From NCBI RefSeq assembly GCF_025742995.1, contig NZ_JAOVQM010000001.1, forward strand, positions 310,001 to 374,000: a DNA stretch of 64,000 nt, written 5' to 3'. Source of the stretch: Paracholeplasma manati (GTDB lineage Bacteria; Bacillota_I; Bacilli_A; Acholeplasmatales; UBA5453). Shown piece after piece: positions 28,628 through 37,526 of the stretch (the first letter of the stretch is position 1; each line of letters starts with the position of its first letter). A model generated the notes under the pieces. The model was not told the origin of the DNA. It was given only the letters and a program-made list of their open reading frames with translations, and made no database searches. The position numbers were made by a program, and so were the translations under genes.

Positions 28628-29601
28628 AGATGATTACACACCCATTAGAGGCGTTATCTGAACAATATTTATCGGAAAAGAAACTGGCCGCTTCGAGTTT
28701 AAAATCTTACCGAATCGCTTATAAACACTTCACTCAGTACTTGAAACAACACGACATTACATATCCGAAAACGAGCGATGTTATCAAGTATCGTGACTAT
28801 AAACGCGAGATTGGATGCTCAACTTACTACATACACATTCACATTAGCGCGTTGAAAGGTTTATATAATTATTTGAGTTTGAATCAAAAACGATTGTCAC
28901 TACCAGAGGTTTATCAATATGACATCATGATGCCGATTAAAAGCGAACGCATTCAAAAACAGATGGTCAAACCCGTGTTAACACTAGAAGAAGCGCGACA
29001 ACTCATTCTATTCACCAAAGAACAAAGACGGTTCATTTGGCACTACCGTAATCACGCGATCATCTCTTTGATGTTGACCTCGGGGTTAACCGTTCATCAG
29101 GTCGTACATGCGAAAAGGGCGGATTTTGTTGAAATGGATGGGACGGATGTGCTTTACATCGTACGCCGAACTGGCCAAAACAAAACCCGTGTTAAACTCT
29201 CTAAAGGTACCATTCTAGTGATTAAAGATTATTTATCCAAGCGGAAAGACGATAATCCACATTTGTTTTGTGCCCACAAAAATAAACCAACCCATCAACC
29301 GTTAGAAAGAATGTTTTTCTATACCATGTTTAGAAAGGTATTGAAGGAAACGGGTTTAGAATATACGGAGATTACCCCGCATTGTCTAAGACATACCGCT
29401 GCGTTATTCAATTTAGAACGCGGTGGATCAATTGAACAAACCAAGGCGTTACTAGGCCATGTGAATATCCAATCCACTTTAGTTTATCAAGCCTATTTGG
29501 ATCGGATGAAAAACGATTCGGAATATCAAATTGAGTCGATGCTCCTACATGAAGATGATTGGAAATCAGACGTGTTTCTCATGTACATTTTGTTTGATTA
29601 A
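28624..29601 (+). CDS. Tyrosine recombinase-like protein lacking catalytic Arg I
   Basis: 325 aa, paralogous to its upstream neighbour over the whole length (QYLSEK, SLNQKRLSLPEVY, LTLEEARQL). The HCLRH box, the GH of LLGHVNIQ and the tyrosine (Y288, in LVYQAY) are kept, but the Arg I position reads LTSGLTVHQV: T156 where the partner has R154. Loss of Arg I normally abolishes cleavage. It may therefore be a non-catalytic subunit in a heteromeric recombinase, or a recently inactivated copy. It overlaps the first gene by ATGA. An unrelated 20-residue hydrophobic tail ends the protein. Confidence 0.87.
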   Translation: MKMITHPLEALSEQYLSEKKLAASSLKSYRIAYKHFTQYLKQHDITYPKTSDVIKYRDYKREIGCSTYYIHIHISALKGLYNYLSLNQKRLSLPEVYQYDIMMPIKSERIQKQMVKPVLTLEEARQLILFTKEQRRFIWHYRNHAIISLMLTSGLTVHQVVHAKRADFVEMDGTDVLYIVRRTGQNKTRVKLSKGTILVIKDYLSKRKDDNPHLFCAHKNKPTHQPLERMFFYTMFRKVLKETGLEYTEITPHCLRHTAALFNLERGGSIEQTKALLGHVNIQSTLVYQAYLDRMKNDSEYQIESMLLHEDDWKSDVFLMYILFD

Positions 29602-29637
29602 ACCCATCATTATTTAGAAAAATGTTGTTTATTAATC

Positions 29638-29667
29638 TAGCACTTAAATTCCATAAGTGCTATTTTT
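29638..29667 (+). terminator. Rho-independent terminator after the recombinase pair
   Basis: TAGCACTTA and TAAGTGCTA form a 9-bp stem with a 7-nt loop, followed by TTTTT. Confidence 0.88.
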
Positions 29668-29704
29668 CGCGTTAAATGGGGGTTGCGAAAGGTTTTAGAA
29701 ATCA

Positions 29705-29725
29705 TTTGTTCGAAAAAGGAACAAA
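29705..29725 (+). promoter_or_regulatory. Operator-like inverted repeat upstream of polysaccharide operon
   Basis: TTTGTTC and GAACAAA (7-bp perfect arms, 7-bp spacer) end 15 bp before the -35 box of the promoter at 29741. The half-site GAACAA recurs at 29788 and in the capD leader at 14692. Confidence 0.5.
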
Positions 29726-29740
29726 AAGTCACTTTTTTAC

Positions 29741-29770
29741 TTGTTATTTCATAAGGTTATGGTGTAGAAT
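29741..29770 (+). promoter_or_regulatory. Promoter of the polysaccharide operon
   Basis: TTGTTA (29741-29746), 18-bp spacer and TAGAAT (29765-29770). The first start codon is at 29808. Confidence 0.6.
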
Positions 29771-29807
29771 ATGATTATTCAATAATCGAACAATGGATGG
29801 TGACCCG

Positions 29808-30428
29808 ATGAACGATAATACCTTCTTCAAACCGACAATGCTTTTAAAAGAATATATGATCCTCGACATGATCGAAAAAAACCCTAAGATTACTCAACGG
29901 GAAATGAGTAAATTGATTGGGATTGCGGTCAGTATGGTGAATGACTATTTGGAAGAGTTTGAGAAAAAAGGCCTCATTAAAAAGAAGAAATACTCAACCA
30001 AAACCGTTGAGTATTTAATCACGAAAAAGGGAAATGAAAAGAGGAAAGTCTTAAACATCGGTTATTTAAACTCCACTAAAGACTTATACTTCCAAGCCAA
30101 AGAGTCTTTTGAAAAGTTTTTGTCTCAAGTGAAAGACAAAGGATTCACCAATATCTTATTATACGGAGCTGGTGAAGTCGCAGAGATGTTGATTCATACC
30201 ATTATGACCAGTAAAACCAATCAAGTCAATGTCTTAGCGGTCATTGATGACGATCCTAATAAGATTGGATCGAAGATTGGTAGTTATGTCATCATACCTA
30301 AAGAAAGTATTAGAGACTTTGAACATGATGGTATCTTGGTTTCAACATACAATCGTAAAGATGAGATTAAAGCTAAGTTATTAAAAATCGATTATCCGAT
30401 TGAAAATATTATAGAGTTTTTTGAATAG
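29808..30428 (+). CDS. Winged-helix regulator fused to a nucleotide-sugar-binding-like domain
   Basis: 206 aa from the ATG at 29808, preceded by GGATGGTGA; an ATG five codons upstream lacks a ribosome-binding site. Residues about 10-75 form a MarR/Lrp-like winged helix ([19 protein letters not shown] then [10 protein letters not shown]). Residues about 100-200 form a Rossmann-like domain, [14 protein letters not shown] then [15 protein letters not shown], that closely parallels the CoA-binding-like domain of the dehydratase at 15173 (IIGAGSAGELVL, LDDNPNKIGNRLNG). Such regulators head surface-polysaccharide loci in Bacillota and Mollicutes; here it probably senses a nucleotide sugar and controls this operon, possibly through the GAACAA motif. 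Confidence 0.78.
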   Translation: MNDNTFFKPTMLLKEYMILDMIEKNPKITQREMSKLIGIAVSMVNDYLEEFEKKGLIKKKKYSTKTVEYLITKKGNEKRKVLNIGYLNSTKDLYFQAKESFEKFLSQVKDKGFTNILLYGAGEVAEMLIHTIMTSKTNQVNVLAVIDDDPNKIGSKIGSYVIIPKESIRDFEHDGILVSTYNRKDEIKAKLLKIDYPIENIIEFFE

Positions 30429-30441
30429 GGAGAATTATTTT

Positions 30442-31608
30442 ATGAAAATTACAATAATAGGTACAGGTTATGTTGGTTTATCCAACGCTGTATTATTAAG
30501 TCAACACCATGAAGTGGTAGCCTTAGATATTATTAAAGAAAAAGTAGACATGGTGAATAATCGACAATCACCAATTGTCGATCAAGAGTTAGAAGATTAC
30601 TTAAAAAACAAATCATTAAACCTTCTCGCAACCCTAGACAAACAATTAGCGTATAAAGACACATCTTTTGTTGTTATCGCTACACCAACCAATTACGACC
30701 CAACTCAAAACTATTTTGATACATCCTCAGTCGATAAAGTCATCGATGACGTTTCAAAATTTGCACCTAAGGCTTCAATCATCGTAAAATCTACGATACC
30801 AGTTGGATACACTGAAGAACAAAAAAAGAAACATCCAGCATTAAAAATCATCTTCTCGCCAGAATTCTTAAGAGAAGGCAAAGCTTTATATGATAACTTA
30901 TATCCATCAAGAATCGTCGTAGGTGAACATTCTAAAGAAGCAGAAACATTCGCACATTTGTTATTAGAAGGCGCGATTAAGAAGGATGTCCCGATTCTTT
31001 ATACGGGATCAACTGAAGCAGAAGCGATTAAACTATTTTCTAACACATATTTAGCGTTACGTGTTGCGTTCTTTAATGAATTGGACACCTACGCTGAGAT
31101 TAGAGGATTAGACACTAAAGAAATCATTGAAGGCGTTGGTTTAGATCCAAGAATCGGATCTCATTATAATAACCCATCATTCGGATATGGTGGCTATTGC
31201 TTACCAAAAGATACCAAACAGCTATTAGCAAACTATAAGGATGTTCCACAGAACATTATGACAGCGATAGTTGACGCAAATAGAACTCGAAAAGATCATA
31301 TCGCTGATATGGTTATCGGTAGAAAACCAAAAGTGGTTGGTATTTACAGACTGGTTATGAAATCTAATTCAGATAACTTTAGACAGTCTTCAATTCAAGG
31401 TATTATGAAGAGGATTAAAGCTAAAGGTATTGAAGTAATTGTATACGAACCTGTTTTACAAGAAAATGATTTCTTTGGTTCTAAAGTGGTACGTGATTTC
31501 GATGAGTTCATTAAAGAATCAGATGTTATTGTTTCAAATAGGTTTTATAAAGAATTAGAAATTGTGAAAGAAAAAGTCTATACACGAGACTTATTTAATA
31601 GGGACTAG
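30442..31608 (+). CDS. UDP-glucose/UDP-ManNAc-type 6-dehydrogenase
   Basis: 388 aa from the ATG at 30442, with AGGGAG upstream. NAD-binding [11 protein letters not shown] (6-16), the K197/N201 pair in [10 protein letters not shown] and the catalytic C253 in YGGYCLPKD are all present. The enzyme makes a UDP-hexuronic acid by two successive oxidations. The [11 protein letters not shown] and short C-terminal domain fit UDP-glucose 6-dehydrogenases, but UDP-GlcNAc or UDP-ManNAc as substrate cannot be excluded. Codon use resembles the core genome, unlike the more AT-rich genes that follow. It is transcribed with the regulator 13 bases upstream. Confidence 0.9.
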   Translation: MKITIIGTGYVGLSNAVLLSQHHEVVALDIIKEKVDMVNNRQSPIVDQELEDYLKNKSLNLLATLDKQLAYKDTSFVVIATPTNYDPTQNYFDTSSVDKVIDDVSKFAPKASIIVKSTIPVGYTEEQKKKHPALKIIFSPEFLREGKALYDNLYPSRIVVGEHSKEAETFAHLLLEGAIKKDVPILYTGSTEAEAIKLFSNTYLALRVAFFNELDTYAEIRGLDTKEIIEGVGLDPRIGSHYNNPSFGYGGYCLPKDTKQLLANYKDVPQNIMTAIVDANRTRKDHIADMVIGRKPKVVGIYRLVMKSNSDNFRQSSIQGIMKRIKAKGIEVIVYEPVLQENDFFGSKVVRDFDEFIKESDVIVSNRFYKELEIVKEKVYTRDLFNRD

Positions 31609-31622
31609 AGGAAATTATTAAT

Positions 31623-32834
31623 ATGAAGAACATACTTTTTTCACCACCAGATATTACACAAGAAGAAATTGATGAAGTAACATCAGCACTTAAATCGGGT
31701 TGGATTACAACAGGACCAAGAACCAAAGAACTTGAAAGAAGAATAGCAGAATATGTGGGTGTAAATAAAGCAGTTTGTCTTAATTCTGCAACAGCTGCTA
31801 TGGAATTGTCACTACTATTATTAGGTGTTGGTCCAGGAGATGAAGTAATCACTTCTGCTTATACATATTCAGCTTCAGCAGCAGTTATAGATCATGTTGG
31901 AGCAAAAATAGTCTTAGTTGATACCGCCAAAGACTCATATGAGATGGACTATGATAAACTTGAAGTAGCGATAAGCGATAAAACAAAAGTAATAATCCCA
32001 GTAGACATTGCGGGTGTAATGTGTGATTATGATAAATTATATGAAATAGTTGAACGTAAAAAGAATTTATTTATTCCTAATAATGTTAGGCAAGAATCTT
32101 TAGGTAGAATAACTATTTTATCTGATGCTGCACATTCATTTGGGGCATATAGAAATAATGTTAAAGCTGGTCTAGTGGCAGACATCACCTGTTATTCATT
32201 TCATGCTGTGAAAAACTTGACTACAGCAGAGGGTGGCGCAATCGTTTGGACAAAAACATTTGGGATGACCGATGATGAAATGTATAAAGAGTATATGCTA
32301 CTAAGTTTACATGGTCAATCAAAAGATGCGCTTTCAAAAATGAAAAAAGGGTCATGGGAGTATGATATTGTATATACTGGATACAAGTGTAATCTAACTG
32401 ACATTTTAGCTTCTTTAGGTTTAGTGCAACTTAGGCGATATGATCAATTGTTAGAAAGAAGATTTGAAATTATAAAACTATACAGCGAGACACTAAATTC
32501 GAATTATGTTAATATACTTCAACATGAAGATAAAAATACAAGAAGCTCGGGACATTTAATGTTAGTAAGATTCAAAGGTTTTAATGAAATGAAACGAAAT
32601 CAGTTGATAATGTATCTTGCAGAACAAGGTATTGCAACGAATGTTCACTATAAACCACTTCCAATGTTCACTGCATATAAGAATCTTGGTTTTGATATCA
32701 TCAACTTCCCTAATGCTTTCAAACAGTATGAAAACGAGATATCTTTACCATTGCATACACTATTATCAGATGACGATGTGATATATGTATCAGAAAAGAT
32801 TAACGAATATATCAAGGGTTTAATTGAGGGATAA
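31623..32834 (+). CDS. DegT/DnrJ/EryC1 family sugar aminotransferase (PglE-like)
   Basis: 403 aa. PLP enzyme that adds an amino group to a 4-keto nucleotide sugar. Marks are SGWITTGPRTKELE (25-38), SATAAMEL (56-63), SAYTYSASA, SDAAHSFGA and the PLP lysine K197 in SFHAVKNLTTAEGG. It fits as the partner of the 4,6-dehydratase at 15173, producing a UDP-4-amino-4,6-dideoxy-GlcNAc-type sugar; the substrate assignment is from context. The reading frame is distinctly AT-rich from here on. It begins 15 bases after the dehydrogenase, with AGAGGAAA as ribosome-binding site. Confidence 0.9.
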   Translation: MKNILFSPPDITQEEIDEVTSALKSGWITTGPRTKELERRIAEYVGVNKAVCLNSATAAMELSLLLLGVGPGDEVITSAYTYSASAAVIDHVGAKIVLVDTAKDSYEMDYDKLEVAISDKTKVIIPVDIAGVMCDYDKLYEIVERKKNLFIPNNVRQESLGRITILSDAAHSFGAYRNNVKAGLVADITCYSFHAVKNLTTAEGGAIVWTKTFGMTDDEMYKEYMLLSLHGQSKDALSKMKKGSWEYDIVYTGYKCNLTDILASLGLVQLRRYDQLLERRFEIIKLYSETLNSNYVNILQHEDKNTRSSGHLMLVRFKGFNEMKRNQLIMYLAEQGIATNVHYKPLPMFTAYKNLGFDIINFPNAFKQYENEISLPLHTLLSDDDVIYVSEKINEYIKGLIEG

Positions 32835-32835
32835 T

Positions 32836-33426
32836 ATGTATAATACAATAATTAAGCGTATCATGGATTTACTCTTTGCAATCATCTTAGTACCATTTTT
32901 CATCCTACTAACAATATTTTTAGGAACTATAATATATCTTGATGATAGAGGACCGATTTTTTATAAAGCTAATCGGTTGGGTTTGAAAACTAGAACATTT
33001 AAAATGTATAAGTTTAGAACAATGAAAGTAAACTCTCCCGACCTACGCAATTCAGATGGTTCGACATATAATTCAGACAATGACCCTCGTTTAACAAGAT
33101 TTGGGAAAGTGTTGCGAAAAACAAGTCTCGACGAATTACCACAATTGTTAAATATTTTAAAGGGTGATATGAGTTTTATCGGACCGAGACCAGATTTATC
33201 AAGCCAAATTGAATATTATATACTCGAGAGTGAAACCAAGTTTAACGTAAAACCTGGAATTACAGGATATGCTCAAGTTAATGGCAGAAACGATTTATCA
33301 TGGGATGAAAAGAATAAATTAGATCGCTATTATGTTCAAAACATATCTTTGTTTCTTGATATTGTGATTTTTTTTAAAACGATAATTAAAGTATTGAAAC
33401 GCGAAGGAGTAAATAAAAATGGATAA
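32836..33426 (+). CDS. Initiating sugar-phosphate transferase (PglC/WcaJ type)
   Basis: 196 aa from the ATG at 32836, with GAGGGAT upstream. It transfers a sugar-1-phosphate from a UDP-sugar to undecaprenyl phosphate, starting repeat-unit assembly on the inner face of the membrane. A single N-terminal hydrophobic segment (about 9-33) is followed by the catalytic module: KMYKFRTM, RKTSLDELPQLLN with the Asp-Glu dyad, GPRPDL, and KPGITGYAQVNGRN. The short form with one membrane hairpin is the PglC class, which uses UDP-diacetylbacillosamine in Campylobacter. It overlaps the next gene by 8 bases. Confidence 0.92.
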   Translation: MYNTIIKRIMDLLFAIILVPFFILLTIFLGTIIYLDDRGPIFYKANRLGLKTRTFKMYKFRTMKVNSPDLRNSDGSTYNSDNDPRLTRFGKVLRKTSLDELPQLLNILKGDMSFIGPRPDLSSQIEYYILESETKFNVKPGITGYAQVNGRNDLSWDEKNKLDRYYVQNISLFLDIVIFFKTIIKVLKREGVNKNG

Positions 33427-34153
33427 GCTAGTATTGAAAAAGGATGAGTTTAATAGCAATATTTTTGAATTAAATTTTGGTTATGTTGATTATTATGACC
33501 CATCATTACAAACTAATGAAATATTGGATATACTGAATAAAAGTGCATATGATATAACAGGAATTAAAATAAATTCAACAGACTTAAATGCAATGTACAA
33601 TTTTCAAAAAGCGGGATTTTATGTTGTCGATTGCTTGGTTACGTATGAGTACGACAAGAATAATGCCAAACCTATAAGCGATGAGTATTCAGTCAGTTTT
33701 AAAGAGAACGTAACTCAACACGAAATTGTTGAACTAGCATCAATAGCACGAAGTGTATTTAAGATTGATAGATTTCATTCTGATCCTAATTTGAAAACTG
33801 AGTTGGCGGATAAGTATTATTACCAATGGGTCATAAACTCATTCAATGGATTTTCTGATGGTGCTATCGTTCCAGTAATTGATGGAAAACCAGTAGCATT
33901 TACTACTTACAAGATAAATAATGTTAGCGAAAGTACATCAACAATGGTTCTTAGTGCAGTCAACCCTAATTATATGGGTAAAGGAATTTATCATAATATG
34001 ATACAAAAAGGAACACAATACTTACTGCAATTCTCAAGTAAAATAAGAGTCGGCACTCAAGTAGATAATATTGCTGTTCAAAGAACGTGGCAAAAAATAG
34101 GATACAAAATGATAGATGTAAAATACATATTGCACTATTACAAAAAGGAATAG
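33419..34153 (+). CDS. GNAT-type sugar N-acetyltransferase (WecD/RffC-like)
   Basis: 244 aa. The sequence IDRFHSDPNLKTELADKYY followed by QWVINSF, and the acetyl-CoA region NPNYMGKGIYHNMI with VGTQVDNIAVQRTWQKIGY, match the RffC/WecD group that acetylates 4-amino-4,6-dideoxy sugars. Lying directly after a sugar aminotransferase and a PglC-like transferase, it probably acetylates the 4-amino group of the initiating sugar. Campylobacter PglD does this with an unrelated left-handed beta-helix enzyme, so this would be a functional substitute. It overlaps the transferase gene by 8 bases; AAGGAG lies before the ATG. Confidence 0.82.
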   Translation: MDKLVLKKDEFNSNIFELNFGYVDYYDPSLQTNEILDILNKSAYDITGIKINSTDLNAMYNFQKAGFYVVDCLVTYEYDKNNAKPISDEYSVSFKENVTQHEIVELASIARSVFKIDRFHSDPNLKTELADKYYYQWVINSFNGFSDGAIVPVIDGKPVAFTTYKINNVSESTSTMVLSAVNPNYMGKGIYHNMIQKGTQYLLQFSSKIRVGTQVDNIAVQRTWQKIGYKMIDVKYILHYYKKE

Positions 34154-34165
34154 AAGGGTAAACAT

Positions 34166-35347
34166 GTGAAATATCTTTTCATTGCGAATAGCACTAAACC
34201 TAGTAAAGAAGAGTATTTTAGTCGAGAAAAGTATGCAATTAATAGTTTTTCTAAATCAAGTATAGAGGCCGCACTGAAACTTGGATATGAAGTTTACATG
34301 GGAATTAATAGAAAATATGCAAGTGAAATTGTTTGTGATTATCCCGTGAAATTCTACAATGCGGGTATCTATAGAAGTATTTTTAACATTGCAGACATAA
34401 TGAAAGCTTTTTTTAGATTAAATAGATTTCTTAAAAGAACTAAAATAGATGTACTCCATTGCAATACACCCATAGGCGGAGTGTTAGGAAGATTATGCGG
34501 CAGACTTCATAAAGTTAATAAAATTATTTATACAGTACATGGGTTTCATTTTTATGAAAATGCATCTAGTGTATCTTCGAAAATTTTCAAGTTTATAGAA
34601 AAAAGACTAGCGAAATATACTGATGTTCTAATCACAATAAATTCTGAGGATTATAATTTTTCGAAAGAAGACTTGAGTTTTAGAAGATGTCATGTTTACA
34701 AGATTAACGGAGTCGGTATTGGCAATTTTGATTCATCTAAAACCATATCCAGAAGTGACATTCGACTAAAAAATTCAATCAACAAAGATGCATTAGTCAT
34801 AATCTCCGTAGGCGATCTTGTCATGAATAAGAATCATGAAACAATCATTAAGGCTATGAGCCAACTGGATAATAAAAATTCAGTATTGTTGATTTGTGGC
34901 AAAGGTAATTATATCAATAAATTACGAAAGGTTTCAGCAAAATATAACTGTATTGATAGAGTGATGTTTTTAGGATTTAGAAATGACATCAAAGAGTTGT
35001 TAGTGGCTTCGGATATTTTCATTTTAGCATCATTTAGAGAAGGACTTCCAAGATCAATAATGGAGGCTATGTATAGCAAAACATTATGTGTTGTATCTGA
35101 TATTAGAGGAAATCGGGATTTAATCACCCATAAAATTTTAAGATTTTCGCCGGAAAACTCTAAGGAACTTGCAGAGATAATCAATAAAATCGATCATAAA
35201 GATTATCACACACAATCAATAATAGAACATAATTATAGATTTGTGCAAAACTACAGTTTCGATGTTGTCGTTGATCAACTAATTAGCATTTTTAATAATG
35301 AAATAGGGAGGGTGCAAAATGAAAGTACTTCATTTACTAAGCAGTAA
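34166..35347 (+). CDS. GT4-type glycosyltransferase
   Basis: 393 aa, beginning at a GTG (34166): the overlapping ATG at 34164 runs straight into TGA, and GAAGGG lies 8-13 bases upstream. The N-terminal domain has HCNTPIGGVLGRL and YTVHGFHFYENA; the C-terminal GT-B domain has ISVGDLVMNKNHETII, ICGKGNY, LGFRNDIKELL and the EX7E block SFREGLPRSIMEAM. This resembles the TuaC/EpsD-type retaining transferases. It would add a sugar to the lipid-linked repeat unit; donor and acceptor cannot be told. It overlaps the next gene by 29 bases. Confidence 0.9.
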   Translation: MKYLFIANSTKPSKEEYFSREKYAINSFSKSSIEAALKLGYEVYMGINRKYASEIVCDYPVKFYNAGIYRSIFNIADIMKAFFRLNRFLKRTKIDVLHCNTPIGGVLGRLCGRLHKVNKIIYTVHGFHFYENASSVSSKIFKFIEKRLAKYTDVLITINSEDYNFSKEDLSFRRCHVYKINGVGIGNFDSSKTISRSDIRLKNSINKDALVIISVGDLVMNKNHETIIKAMSQLDNKNSVLLICGKGNYINKLRKVSAKYNCIDRVMFLGFRNDIKELLVASDIFILASFREGLPRSIMEAMYSKTLCVVSDIRGNRDLITHKILRFSPENSKELAEIINKIDHKDYHTQSIIEHNYRFVQNYSFDVVVDQLISIFNNEIGRVQNESTSFTKQ

Positions 35348-36356
35348 TACTTTCTCCGGCGCTGAGAATGTAGTTTTTCAGATAATTATGAGTACTCAAT
35401 CAATAGATTCATTGTACTGTTCAGTCACTGGACCGATTAAAAATGACCTTTTAACAAATAAAATAAACCATATATTAATTGAAAAACTTACTTTAAATAA
35501 TGTTTCTAAAATCATAAAAGATGTAAAACCAGATTTGGTACATGCACATGATGTTAGAGCAACTGCAATTGCCGTACTTGCCTCTAAAAAAGCGCCAGTT
35601 ATTTCTCACATGCACGTAAATGATGAATCAATGCGTATTGTTTCAAGAAAGTCTCTTATATTTTTGCTGATTTCATTTAAACTAAAGCATGTTTTTTGGG
35701 TTTCTGAATCATCCTTTAAAAAGTATTTTTTTCGTAATGTGGTAAAAAGAAAAAGTTCTGTTTTAATTAATGTAATGGATAAGCAGTGGATTATTGACAA
35801 GAAAAATAGTGACCTAGACAATTATCAGTTTGATCTTTGTTTCGTAGGTAGATTGGTTTACCAAAAAGATCCCTTGAAATTTATAGATATAATTAAACTA
35901 GTTACAGATAGAATACCAACATTACAAGTTGGAATTGTCGGTGATGGAGAACTAAGAAAAGAAATTGAAGACAAGATCTTAGAGTTGTCTTTGAAGTCAA
36001 ATGTCAAACTATTTGGATACAATCCTAACCCTTTGAAAATTATTAGTGAGTCAAAAATATTAGTAATGACTTCTAGATTTGAAGGTACACCAATGGTAGC
36101 TTTGGAAGCACTAGCACTCGGTACACCTATAATAGCAACTCCAACAGATGGTTTAATGAATTTAGTTGAAGAAGGGTTTAACGGTTATTTACAGTCAGAC
36201 AATCGGGATATTTCCGACAAGATAATAAAAATTTTAACTAATAATAGTTTATATAATGAGCTTTCCCAAAACTCAATATCCAAGTTTGATCAGATTAACA
36301 ACGTTCAAAATTATGCTAATTTAATTGTGAAAGAATACTTAGAGGCAATTAAATGA
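35319..36356 (+). CDS. GT4-type glycosyltransferase
   Basis: 345 aa. The start MKVLHLLSSNTFSGAENVV (GT-B glycine-rich loop) follows GGGAGGG. Further landmarks are HAHDVRATA, CFVGRLVYQKDPLKFID, GDGELRKEIE and SRFEGTPMVALEALALGTP (EX7E motif). It is a cytoplasmic-face sugar transferase of the repeat-unit pathway; specificity unknown. It overlaps both neighbours (29 bases upstream, 4 bases ATGA downstream), so its translation is coupled. Confidence 0.9.
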   Translation: MKVLHLLSSNTFSGAENVVFQIIMSTQSIDSLYCSVTGPIKNDLLTNKINHILIEKLTLNNVSKIIKDVKPDLVHAHDVRATAIAVLASKKAPVISHMHVNDESMRIVSRKSLIFLLISFKLKHVFWVSESSFKKYFFRNVVKRKSSVLINVMDKQWIIDKKNSDLDNYQFDLCFVGRLVYQKDPLKFIDIIKLVTDRIPTLQVGIVGDGELRKEIEDKILELSLKSNVKLFGYNPNPLKIISESKILVMTSRFEGTPMVALEALALGTPIIATPTDGLMNLVEEGFNGYLQSDNRDISDKIIKILTNNSLYNELSQNSISKFDQINNVQNYANLIVKEYLEAIK

Positions 36357-37516
36357 CTAAAATCTTATTTATTATACCAAAATTGAATGGTGGCGGGGCA
36401 GAAAAAGTAGTGTCAAACTTATCTCATGATTTGTCTATGCATTATGATGTTCATATTGCAGTTTTTGATAATTCAGATCAAACATATGATTGCACTGGAA
36501 CTATACATGATTTAAAAATCCCAGCGCAAAAAAAGTATTTTAACAAAATCCTGAACATATATAAAAGATATAAAAAAATTAAGACAATTAAGAAAAATCA
36601 TGATTTTGTAGCATCAATTAGTTTTTTGGATGGCCCCCACTTAATAAATGCAATGACTAGAAGGAGAGAAAAAATAATAGTTTCAATACGTAACAACATT
36701 TCTATGGAAAATAAATCTTTTCTTAGGCTATTAATATTAAAATATATCTTCAAAGTTGCTAATAAAATTGTTGCCATTTCGAGTGATGTAAAAAACGACA
36801 TCATCAACTTGAAACTGTCAAAATCAGATAAAATTGATGTAATCTATAATTCTGTAAACTCAAATCTAATAAGAAAACTTGCTGACACTGAAATCAACTT
36901 TAATTTTGAACCTAATGCACATTATTTAATCAATGTGGGTAGGTTAACTTTTCAAAAGGGACAATGGAATCTCATACAGGTTTTTAGTGAATTAATTAAA
37001 ATAAAATCCAATGTTTATTTGTTAATTGCGGGTACAGGAGAGTTAAAAGAGAAACTAGTAAATTATTGTGAGTATCTTGGTATTCAAGATAAAGTGATTT
37101 TCTTAGGCTATGTATCAAACCCCTATCCGTTCATTAGAAAATCAGATATCTTTACATTCTCATCAAATTTTGAAGGTTTAGGTAACTCAATATTAGAGTC
37201 ATTAGCCCTTTCTACGACTGTTATATCAACAGATTGCAAATCTGGACCAAGAGAAATCCTTGATCCAGGCAATAATGAGATTCTACTTGATTATAAAATT
37301 GCAAAATACGGTATATTAACACCAATCATGGAAAGTAGTTTTGATTTTTTAAATCAAGAACTATCAAAGTCACAAAAAATCTATCTAGAGGCTATTCTTA
37401 AAGTACTAAGTGAAAAAGAAATACAAGATTATTACAAGAAAAATTCAGAAATTCGTATTAGTGACTTTTCACCAGAAAAAATAGCAAACGAATGGATCAA
37501 AATAATTAATAAGTGA
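36353..37516 (+). CDS. GT4-type glycosyltransferase
   Basis: 387 aa. It begins MTKILFIIPKLNGGGAEKVV, the GT4 donor-loop signature, and has INVGRLTFQKGQWNLI, AGTGELKEKL, FLGYVSNPYPFI and FSSNFEGLGNSILESLAL (EX7E motif). This is the third consecutive GT-B transferase of the operon; with the initiating transferase and others they imply a repeat unit of at least four sugars if each adds one. The ATG overlaps the upstream stop. Codon use is very AT-rich. Confidence 0.9.
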   Translation: MTKILFIIPKLNGGGAEKVVSNLSHDLSMHYDVHIAVFDNSDQTYDCTGTIHDLKIPAQKKYFNKILNIYKRYKKIKTIKKNHDFVASISFLDGPHLINAMTRRREKIIVSIRNNISMENKSFLRLLILKYIFKVANKIVAISSDVKNDIINLKLSKSDKIDVIYNSVNSNLIRKLADTEINFNFEPNAHYLINVGRLTFQKGQWNLIQVFSELIKIKSNVYLLIAGTGELKEKLVNYCEYLGIQDKVIFLGYVSNPYPFIRKSDIFTFSSNFEGLGNSILESLALSTTVISTDCKSGPREILDPGNNEILLDYKIAKYGILTPIMESSFDFLNQELSKSQKIYLEAILKVLSEKEIQDYYKKNSEIRISDFSPEKIANEWIKIINK

Positions 37517-37526
37517 GGTGATGGAA

